A DNA stretch of 64,000 bases from Otis tarda (lineage: Eukaryota > Chordata > Aves > Otidiformes > Otididae): positions 42,761,303 through 42,825,302 of the forward strand of contig CM048591.1 of the NCBI GenBank assembly GCA_026413225.1, read 5' to 3'. The translations under genes were made by a program, and so were the position numbers. Below are positions 15,901 to 27,900 of this stretch, piece after piece. The notes below the pieces were generated by a model, which saw nothing but the letters and a program-made list of their open reading frames with translations, was not told the origin of the DNA and did not search any database. Positions within the stretch are counted from its first letter, which is position 1. Every line of letters starts with the position of its first letter.

Positions 15901-18900
15901 TTAACATAGTTATTGTAGAAAAAACTTCTTAGCTTAAGTAAATTTTTTGTATTTCTATTCATGGCATTTTGAAGAGCACGCCACTAAATGTATATCAAGT
16001 TTGTTGGTGTCTCTAATGTTAATCATAATCCATGAAGAAGTTTACAACTTTAGGAGGCTACATGAGAAATAAAATTGTATGCATGCCAACAACCAAAGTT
16101 AAAATGGATATTTAAAGCGGGCAGAGGGAGGTGATCATACCGCCCTCAAGGAAAAAAAGTGCAATGTTCCCTCAGCTGTTAGACTTACAGCATTTACATT
16201 TCTCGTATCAGTGCATGGCAGGAGCAAGCTGTAGGGGAAATGAGAATACAGCTCTCTGGTTTAAATTAAATAATTCTGGTCCAGATGACTGCACTCCTCA
16301 TAAAGCTAGCCTTGTTTTATACCCCCAAAAATTCATTGTTTTAAGAAGTTAATTCTGTATATGATTCCCATGCGAAAGATAACAGATATATCTTCTACAT
16401 AAGAACAAAAAAAGTTTCTGTAGGTCCCTCTGTTATTAAAAGCCCTCCTGAAATTTATACTGCTTGTTAAAAACTGCTCCAATGTAAGAATAGTATATTC
16501 TGATTTCCATTTTATTTGGACTCATTTACATAGGTTGCATACATTTTTAACTGTGTGTTAGTTTCATTTAGTAGGGGGGCTATGGTGTCAGCTTCTTCAA
16601 GAAGTCCACTTTGTCCAGGGGACTCGTCCGGGCTTAGGGCAGACCCATTGCTGGCCAAGGCCAAGCCAATTGGTAGCAGAATGTTCCCTGATGATGCCTC
16701 TGCAATAATGTATTTAAGAAGAGGAAAACAGGAAAAAAAAATAAGAAAAAGATGTGAAGAAGCTGAAGCAGGGCAGAGAGGGGGTGGCGCGAGCCTTGTG
16801 GGCCTTGCGGGCCTCACCCTCTGGCCTCCCGCCAGGCAGCCGACTGGGCCCAACTCGGCCCAGCCCGGCTGCAAGAAGTGGAGAGGAGATGAGATGTGAA
16901 GAGAACCTGAGAGCCAGCCTGTTGTGAAGAATTTCTGGTGAGAGGAACAGCTGCAGACACCAAGGTCAGTGAAGAAGGAGGGGGAGGAATAATGCGGCTC
17001 TTGGCCAAGATTCCCCTGCAGCCCATGGTGGAGCAGGTTGTCCCCCTGCAGCCCATGGAGGACCCCACACCGGGGCAGGTGGATGCCTGAAGGAGGCTGT
17101 GGCGGGTCCGCGCTGAGGCAGCTGTTCTGGAGAGACTGCACCCTGTGGAAGAGATGACCCACGTCAGAGCAGTTTCCCAAAGGACTGTGGCCCGTGGGAG
17201 GGACCCCACAATGGAGCGAAGGAGGAGTGTGAGGAGTTCTTCCCCCAACGAAGCAGTGGCGTAAAATGATGATGATGTGTGACGAATTGACCGTAATCCC
17301 CTCTTCCCCCCTGTGCTGCTCAGGGGGGAAAGGTGGTAGAGATAATGTTAAGCCCGGGAAGAGGCAGGGGTGGGGGAAGTTATCTTGTTCTCTGTCTCAT
17401 TATCCTGCTTTGGTTTTACTAATAAACCAAAAGTTTTCCCCAAATCGAGTCTGTTTTTCCTGTAACAGTAACTTCAAGGATTTTCTCCCTGTCCTTATCT
17501 CAAATCTCAAGCCTTTTTTTCTTATATTATCAGTCCCCATTCCTTCAGAAGGTGGGGGGAGTGAGAGAAAGACTGCGTAGTCTGGTCCCAAATGGGGCTA
17601 AACTACAACAAATTGTTAAAGTGAAGAATCTTGACAAGATACAAAAAACAAAGACTAGCATAAGCACCGAAACATTATTACACAGGTTACTGCATAAGAA
17701 GCACTGATTTCTGATCATACTACTAGTAATGCCATGTAACCCTTTGTGTTACATGCCAGCTAAATTCCAATATCTGGATTACTATAAGGTAATATACAAG
17801 AGAAATTCTATAACAGAATTTAGCAGTTCCAAGGAAAATTGAAGCTGATTGCCACATAAACTATATGCCAGAACATGAACAAGTATTCAAGAACTTAAAA
17901 ATTAAACAGGAAAAAAAGGAAAAGGAAACAAAAGGTCTAGAAAGGTGGAAGAAGTAGGCCAGTAATGAGGAAATACAGTGTATCAGTAGCAGAAATGCAA
18001 ACAAAAATAATGTTTCGCAAGTTCTAGTCTAACACCATACCTAACATATCATAAATACAGAACCTTTTCTTGTTGTTAAAGGAAAGCTTAAACTCTAATT
18101 TAATTATGTTCCCCATTAGCTATTTTTTGATCTTGTATGAAGGCAGTGCTATTTAATACCTTCATCACATGCATGATATACACATGAATTAGTGTATATT
18201 CTCTGCATTTTTTCACACTTGAAGCAATTCCACAGCTTAGATTACCAACATTGCAGCACTCTGCCACTTCTATGTGATTTCCCCACTGAAGGTACAACTT
18301 ACTTTGTTACAACAGTGCCATAATTGTTACTACAGCTCAAGTTCCCATTCTAAACAACTGAATTATTTCAGGGCATCATAAAATCTGTTTCCAGATGAAA
18401 TGCTGACATTCATTTCAATATACAGAAACATAAGAGCAGCACAAAGAAATATAGATTTACTGAGGCCAGGGGCATTTCTGTGTACACACGTTTCTGTCTT
18501 GCAAAGGGTTTCTTTTACAAAGGCTAATGGATTAGCTGTATTCATTATTTCCAGAAGTTAAGTTAAACTTAATGTAGTGCTCTGAATATCTTCCAATGTA
18601 TGCACACTATTTCTTTTTCAAAATATATTTTAAAAAGAGGTTAAAGTTTAGAAGTTTCACAAATAGTCACAGTAACACACAGATTTATCTGATCATCAGA
18701 TGCCACAAACTACATATAAATAACATATCGCTAAAGAGCTCCCCAAATGTATTTACTCAATTAATAATTTGCATTTTAAAACCTGTTAAGAACATTTTTG
18801 TTAGCAACAACATTGCATTAAAACAACACTGACATTTTCAGCACCATCAGAAGTATTAAATCTAGGAAAAGCAAAAAATAAATTAGGTTGTAGATTTTAA

Positions 18901-21900
18901 ATCTGCTCTGTTTTCACTCTGTACTATTACAACGTACAGACAAATGTGAGATTTCTGTGCTAAAGGGTTTACTGCACAACAGAGCTTCAGAACAGTTCTG
19001 ATGATAGCGTGTATCATAAAACGCCTGAGGTTTGCGTTCAAAAGACCTCAATTAAATTTCAAGTGTAAAGCTGATTTCCAGCATTTAGATACTGATTTCC
19101 AAGTAAAGGTAGATAGACAAACAGTTATGTGCAATGTCTCAAGGTGTTACCATTTACAGAATTCCTACCACACTTCCAGCAACCTTGGGTAAGCTCAAAG
19201 CTAGAGCCTGGCTGTACTTGAAACATCACAAAATGTAGCCTCTCCAGTCTCTCCATTTGAAATTCCATTTATTTTTTATAATTGGACTGCAAGTTGGTAA
19301 TAATGTATGCCGCATTTCATAAATTCCTAGCACTTCAGCAGTTGTCCTTCAGAGATGGAAACTGCTCACCAAAACATCCAATAAACTCTCGCAGAATAGT
19401 TTCAGATTAAAAAAAAGCAGACATTGTGCATATCCAGAATTAGCTGCTGAAGAATGTCACTTTTTCAAACAGTGTGAGTACGCACACAGTTGCTATAAAT
19501 CAGTCATATGTAAAATAGAAATGGCACTAGTCACAGTGAGATGGACAGAGTGTATCAGTCTTCCAAGGCAGATAAACTGAGTACAATCTAGGTCAACATA
19601 TATGATTTTCAGAAATACAAATATGAAATCTGTGTTCTGAAATTTTCTTTTTTCCCTTTACATTTCCTTTAAATTTCATCAACAAGATGCTTACTAAAAA
19701 CCTTGTTTCCTAGAAAGCAAGCAAACAGGAGGAAAATTACTTGTTACTTGATTTGCTTCTTGAGCAAATGTTTTCCTGATTCTCTTCCAGATCACAGGTC
19801 ATCAAATTAAGGTTGAATCTTTAAGGACCTACACAACTTTTTTTCACATAATTATAGGGTTATGTCGGTACTCCATCTTTCTCATCCCATCTTGATTGAC
19901 CAGACGCTGCCTTTAAATCAAATGAAGCTACATCCATAAAGCCACATTGTACCTTACATCCTACTACAAATCCTGTGCTCAAAAATAGCACATGCATAGT
20001 GTTAATACCAGAGGCCTTCTACTATACAGATTATTCATGGGGTAGCAAAATTGAAGGTACAGTGTCTTACACTGCTGGGAGTAGAAAATCAATTAGTCTG
20101 GCCTTCGCTTACTGTATTTGGTGCCAGGAGCAGAATACATTTGTAGTGGAACTGCAGCTTTCGTACTCTTTATAAGAATGCCACAGCCACTCCCTCTTGC
20201 AGTTTCTTTTCAAAGTGTATGCAAATACACATACCAGAACTGAAGATAGAAATCAGGATCTCCAGGCTGCTGAGGCTCCGCCATACAGCTAAGCCTTTAA
20301 GATGCAGTAGTCAGAAGCACAGAGTAGTTATTATGAGAGTTTATTCTCCCTCTGTGATACAAAACCTCTTTATACTTACTATTCCTCCTTAGCTCAGTGA
20401 CCAGCTACCATCTAGATGGATTCACAATATCTCAGTGACTCAGTTTTATGAAGCAGTGCTTAGGCTTAAGAAGCAAAACAATATCCATACAACCACAACT
20501 GCAGATCCTGGAAAGGGCCTGGAAGGCTTCTTTTAGATTAAAATTGGCCACTGAAATTCTCAGTGACACTTCCCTAAGTGCTTCTATAGCAACTTTACAG
20601 GAAGTCTTAATTAAAGAACATGACTCAACAACTACTGCAGCAACCAAAAAACAGAGGACAAATTAAAGTCATGCAACAAAATTGATGGGACTCTGCTTAA
20701 TCACTTACGCCTTCAGCAAGAAGTAATACACTCTTATGAACTGGGGAGACTGCTATTGATTTAATCACTCCAAGCATCTCCGATGAATTAGTAGCAACGA
20801 CATTGTAATAATATTTTATAGATACACAGGATTTTAGAAGGATGCAGCTATATACACTCTGTATTAACATGCAGTAAGTACTGGATGACTTTGAGTGGAA
20901 CAGTTTTGAATTGTCTCTTTCCATTCTTTCAATCTGTTTTCACATGCTTTTGTAAATATCAGTGACACCACTGCAGCAGGAACATTGCCCAATTTGTTTG
21001 TTTGTCTCCAGTTCCCCTTGAATACATGCTATTTCTTTCTGCAAATTCATCAGTTATTCAAAATTATTTATCAAGGAAGATTTCACAAATGGATTTCACC
21101 AAGCTGACTCCTTAACTCTAAACAGTCTGTCTCTTCACTGGGCAAAAAGACAACTTGAATGCTCTTACTTCAATTTCAGCAAAATTCATCAGAAATGCTC
21201 AGGTTCACACTTGAAAACTGGTCTTCCTTGAAAGCTTGAAAACACTTTTAAATGGATTTAGCTGCACCCCTTTGAGTTCCACACTAACAAACTGTAGACA
21301 TTCACAAATACTAATGCACAGAAAGAGTATTTTTTGATATATGACATGAAAGAAACTGTCGCTTTGGACAATCTGGCACTATGGTTACGCCACCTACCAT
21401 GCAGTACAGACAAAAAACTCTAGTACCCAAAAAAGTACAGTATTCTGGCCAAGTATTGCTCTGGCTTTACATTACCCCATCTCAAAGGTTTTATAACATA
21501 AGCTGCCTGTAAAATTAGTAAGTGTAATCAGTCACTATTTGCACAACTTCATATTACAGTAACTTTGCTTAAGTTAACTCTTCTCACATGGTTTCTGAGT
21601 TCCTGAGAGAATTACAGAAATAAAATAAAACTGCCCTGAAGATAATGCAATTTGCAATACAATAGATTTAAAATACCATGGTAGAATACAGGAAAAGCAA
21701 AAGAGAGGGGAAAAAATTAATAAAAACAATACTGGGATTAGAGATACCAGATACTTAGATGATATAAATGGCATAATTTCATTTAACCGACAGAGCTATG
21801 CTAATTCATGCCAATTCATAGTATTATTGTGGTTTGCTGAATGTACAGTGACCGTTTGCCTAATGATCCACACTCTGAATGCAGCTCAAAGAGAGCTGAT

Positions 21901-24900
21901 GGAATTTATCAAAGAGCAACTCTACGGTTGCTCAGTATCTTACATGTTATAATTCCACCTTCCCTCATTCACATGGTGAAGATTCACTGTTTCTTCCCTT
22001 GCTATTTTGTATATGTTTACCTGGGTTTGCTTTAGAAAGGTGGAGGCTGACAAAGTGAGCAGCACAATTTCAGGGCCCCCTGTGCAGAGTACTGTGGGGA
22101 CCAACAAGCAGCAAAAAAGGTAAAAGCTCACTTAGGTGGGAGCTACACATGGGCTGTCAGGCTTAGCTGGGCAAGAGTTGTATTGAGAGGTAAGAAAACT
22201 AAACCAAAGTGTTCCCCAGCAGGACCGTTTTTGTAGGTCCTTCTGTGCACTTTCATAACACTACTACTTGGTAATTACTGACCTCTGTCTTCACTTCTGT
22301 CTTCCTTCTTATCCATGTTTTTGCCTGCAGACTTAAGGTCCCCAAACACTTTATCTTTGTTTTCTTGACCCAGACATCTTGCAAGCACAGTTTCTACTTT
22401 TGTAGGTGCAGGTAAAAGCAAAGATAATCACCACTACACTTACACTTATTTTCAGGCTGATAACATACTCCTATTCCTGAGTTTTAGAACACTATTCTAA
22501 CGGTCTCTTCCCAGTGTAGGTGAGCTTGTAAAATTACTCATTATTTGTAGCAGCTCTGCTCCAGTATGGGCATGAAGGGACAAAATATAAAGTGGTCTGA
22601 TCCAGGAAGGTCTGAGCTGGGTGGTTGGAGCAAGAGAAAGATCAAGCATTACACATCCGACGATCATCCTTACACTGGAGACCAATAGCCTGTGTGTGCC
22701 ATCAAGAGATAGAGAAATACCTTTTCCTGAAAAGCAGACACATTGAATATGCCATCATATCAGCCACTAGAAGAGATTGACCAAATCTGTTTCAAATTGG
22801 AAAGGATCTACTTTTGTCACAGTTGAGGCCTAACATTTTCTCCTAGATTAAGTGCCTTAAGGAAAAGTAGATTACATGAAATGCTAACACAGTGTAAAAC
22901 TCAAGGTATTTCCCAACCTGAAACACTATGGATTTTTTTAACACCACCTTTTTCTTTTTTTGTAACTTCCCCTTCACAAACAGGCTGCATCAAAAGACGG
23001 TGAACAAATCTGCAACAGCCTGGCCAAGGGCTGATTTCCCAGGAGAAGGGATTTTTAATGTTTGCAAGGAATAAATACTATTCCCTGCCTAAAGACAGAT
23101 GTGTGACTTGGACCCAGTACGGCAGGAGTGGAAAAGACTGTGGGATGGGGAGGGAAAGATGAAGTCTGTGGACAAGGACAACACTCCAAAGGATACAGTT
23201 ACAACAAAAAAGTGTGCAACATGAAAATACCAGGAAAACGAATGCTACAGTGCTTAAGTTATTTGGCACAGATGCTGTTCTGATTAAAGCAGAAAACAGA
23301 AGAGCAGTAGGTAGCTCAAAGCCTTCTAGCTCACAGAAAGGCATCCATCACACCTCCAGCAGAGAATATTTGTCAAATCCCTGTCACGAGATGTGTTAAA
23401 AGACAAGACATCATTCTTACAGCAGAGATACTGTCTCCAGCACTGTGACAAAGGGTGACTGAGCATTTGTTTTTCCTCAAGATTTGCCTTCATCCCATCT
23501 CTGGGGAACACACTTCAACTCCCAGGGAAATCTCTCCAGTGCTGATACCACGGCTCATCATCTCTTGGAAGTAAATACAAATTGCTAACAAGAGTTGATC
23601 CTGTGCTCTGTATTGTCTTTGGAAAAAAATCCATCCTGCCTCATGACAGCAAGAGTACGACAGGTTTTGTACGCAGCAGAGCCCCTCTCCTTTGCTGCAG
23701 CACTGCTCCCATGAGCACTGCCTATCTTCACAGTTTAAGCAGCTCATGTTAAAAACAGCACTCTTCTCATTTTATCATGTCCCTCAGATCCAGATTTTCT
23801 ATACAGCTCCGGATGACAGGATTGGGGGCGAATTGTTACCATAATCACATTAAGAGACTTTAGAATTGTACGATGCATAAAATCTCACAGTTTGGCAATG
23901 CTGAAATCAGAGTCCAAGGAAGGAGTCAGCTTGGCCCAAAGTACAAGGCACACAAGGAAAATAGATCCCAAGACTAAAAGCAAAGTAATGAAGTATGAGG
24001 GCTCTCAGAAGCAGAAGAATTTAACTCTAAATAGGGATACAAACTTTCTCCTCCAGATACATCCACCCATTCATGCTCAAATGAATTTAGTTCCTTTTCC
24101 AATCAGATTGTCCAATTTGCCAAATGTCACACAAAAATTGACTAGAAGAGCTTAAAAGGATACAGTTTATCCCAGAGTGATCCAATAATACATAATGCAT
24201 ACAGCACACGCAGTCACAAGTCTTTGTTCTTTCTGATTGAAGGTCTGTGACATTAACATTTCAAAACCTGTTTTCTGGGAAGCTTTCTGCCTGTAATTTA
24301 CAGATACAAATAACTGTCATAGCATCCGTAAGTATAGGTTTTCTCTTGAAATGAGAGTGAATGTTGGATCATTCTTTGTTCAAGCTGGGGAACAGAAAAG
24401 CATTGCCATTATGAGACTTTCCCACATGCTCAAAGGAGCACATGCCTATTAGGAGCATGAAGAGAACCTTTCAGTCTTACTGCTGAAATCCAAACAGGTC
24501 TGAGGTTGATCACATGTTAAAAAAGAACGCGCAGCCAAGGGCTAAACCTCTCCAGTGCAGGTAGTACACTGGAGCACTCACCGCCTGGAGCACCAAACAG
24601 ATAAGTTTCTTAACTTTGTCTGCTCCTGTATCATTGCTGAACATAGAATCATAGAATAGTTAGAGTTGGAAAGGACCTTTAAAGGTCATCTAGTCCAACC
24701 TCCTGCAAGAGTTTCTCCCAATCTTTCTTGTAGGCCCCATTTGGGTACTGGAAGACCACTATAAGGTCTCCTTGGAGCCTCCTCTTCTCCAGGCCCAACT
24801 CTCTCAGTCTGTCCTCATAGGAGAGGAGCTCCAGCCCTCTGATCATCTTCGTAGCCCTCCTGTGGACTCACTGCAAGAGGGCCATGTCCTTCTTATGTTG

Positions 24901-27900
24901 GGGGCTCCAGAGTTGGATGCAGTACTCCGGGTGGGGTCTCACCAGAGCAGAGCAGAGGGGCAGAATCATTTCCCTCATCCTGCTGGCCACACTTCTCTTG
25001 ATGCAGCCCAGGGTGCAGTTGGCCTTCTGGGCTGCAAGGGCACATTGCCTGCTCACGTTGAGCTTCTCATCCACCAGCACTCCCAAGTCCTTCTCCTCAA
25101 GGCTGCTCTCAATTCATTCTCTGCCCAGGCTGTATTTGTGCTTGGGATTGCCTCAAGCCAGGTGTGGGACCTTGCACTTGGTTTTGTTGAACTTCATGAG
25201 GTTTGCACAAGTTCTCAATAAAACAGATCTCCTATGGCTCACATTTCCAGCTTGAAATTCGCTACATACAAGCTAAAAGCATTGCAATTTGTATGTTTAA
25301 TTATTCATTATACCTGTTTGAATATAATAACACAGCAGGGTAGTTGCATTTTAAATGAGATGAACACCAAAAAAAAAAAAAAAAAAAAAAAAAAACACCA
25401 AAACCTGAGTCTCAATGCAATTCCACTAAAATCTGACTTCATACATCATATTAGGTCATCAGCCTGGAAAGGCTTTCCACTTCTTTTGTGCTACGGCACA
25501 ATTGCCCATTGCATATGTGTAAAGACTAAAGCAAAGAATACTTTGACTGGCAGTGACCACCATATCAAGAAATCTAACTTAATTTAGTCCCAAAAATCTG
25601 TTCATATGGGGAGAGAAGGAGCAAGGCTGAAAAGAATGTTTGATGTTACTCTTCCTGTTTAACTGCAGCCACTGTGCAATCAATATACTAAACTATAGAG
25701 AAGCAGGATCCATCCCATAATACAACTATCTTTTTTTAAAAATTAGCTGAATTCAAAATACACTTATTTTAGTATATGCTCATTTTAGTACCGGGAAGAA
25801 GGCCATACCTGACAGTAAACAATGTGACATCTAATGCCTGCTACTACATCGAGGACTGGGTCAGACGTTGGTCTCTTATGGGGTTTCACACCCCACTACG
25901 GAAGCTTATTTATGGCTTTTTAAAGCTCAGCTGCAGAAACAGAGGCTGAACCATGTGCATTGACACCAGTGAAAAATTACTCCTTGATTTCCATTGGCAC
26001 TCGATCAAGCTCAGGAATGATAGAGACCACAGGTGTTTACCGTGCAATTTTCAGCTGACTTCAACCCTGGTTTTATCTCATGACTTCCATCTGCTGTGCC
26101 TTGCTTCTCTCTGTATAAACCACAACAGCATCAAAGCAGATGTCCTGGTGCTTTGCTAGACTAGGCACAGAATGCACAGCATTTTGAGGGACTGAGCCTC
26201 AAAATGATTGAGATAAAAAATACACATGATCAAGATAAAAAAAAAAACCAGACAACTAACTCCACTTATCTGGGCTTGAGGAGTTTTTTCTTTTTAATTA
26301 CTTTTTTCACGGTTTTCAACGTCAAAGTTACAGCAAACATACAAGCAGTAATAAACCACAATGTGAGGACACCAACTGTTTTATAGTATTGAAGATGCAG
26401 GTGTGTTCCAAGCTAGGACTGTCTTTAAAATATTGCCTTTCCTTAAAAAAAACTGAACTGATAAGCAACTAAAAAAAAAATTAAATAATTTCAATAAAGA
26501 GATAAATAACTTTTTTGAAGTACCAACTTGCACTTTACATGATTTTGTTATACTCTGTTGCTTAAAATCTGTCCTATGCCTAGACTCCTCAAACAATTTC
26601 CATGTATTCATTAATTACACAAGTGATCCTAATGATTTCAGTGGTACTACTCACATTTAAAAAAATGTACTTATCCGTCTCCCCAAAAAAAGATGTGGGC
26701 CACAAATGGAAAAAAAAAGCTCTGCTGTAACACAGATCTGCTTCTAGCACTTCATGATCGGAAAGAGAACGAACAAAAAACAAAGGGCACACTGTTCTTC
26801 AGCTGACGTTGGCACACACCTAACAAATACAGCCAAACACGAAGGATGTTCAAAGCTATTTATAAAGTTGAACATGAATAGGAAGCATTTACACCAAATT
26901 CCTGCCCACCTGACACACATGTATTTAACTACCAAAATTTAGTTCTGTTTGCAATTTTGATGCATGAGACTCACAACAAAAATGACATTGTGTCCTGACA
27001 AATTTAACAAAACTAAAGGACGTCTCTGCACACTCCAGCCAACGAAAGCTACTCCACTTTCCTCCTACTATCCTCTGAGAAAAAGAGCCAGACCGTATCC
27101 AAACTGCTGCTGCACACGTAGTAACCAATATACTGAGACAGCTTTATCACCAAAAGGAGACAGATGCTTTCACAAGCCACCACTGCTCACAAGTCAGATT
27201 TTTTTTCCATCTTCTATTGAGTTTTTGTCTGGCTTTATGTCAAGTTACGAACTGCTTTTGAAAATTTTCAAACTGCTTTTTTTTGTTGTTGTTGTTGTTC
27301 TCTTTCTGTAGAAAGCAAGTACAGAGCAGGGAAAGCATCATGAACTAGGCAAGAAAAACCTGTATGAAGTTACTGATCTATCTGAAACCGAGCAGTCCAA
27401 TAAGACTAACCAATGTTATTGACCCTTCTGGTCCAAAATGAAAAGAACAATCGGCTCCAGTTGTTCACATGAGCAGCAGGTCAAGTAACTGAAAATTACT
27501 CGGAAGAAACTTTTCATCTGACAATCTGAACACATTTTTAAAAGTGTCTAGAACCAAATTACTGGCGTAGGTAAGAATTTAAGGTGCGCTACATGCAGAC
27601 TAGTACGGTAAAATTTGCCAATGGTGCGACAAATGCTCCTGTAACACAAACTGTACCTTCGACTCGATTGTTACAAAAGTTACACAGAAACGAATGTGCT
27701 TTTTCTTAGCTTCTGTGAACCTCACAGCCAGGACCCACTGCGACCTGACACAGTCTCTCTGGATATAAATCATGTGTGTATTTTTTCTGACTGCCTCTTA
27801 ACTAGCTGCCAAGCCGCTAAACTCAAGATTGCTCATTTTCTACCTTAGATAACAATTTTTAAATGAAGCAGAATCGCTCTGTACGTTCGATGGCCAATAT

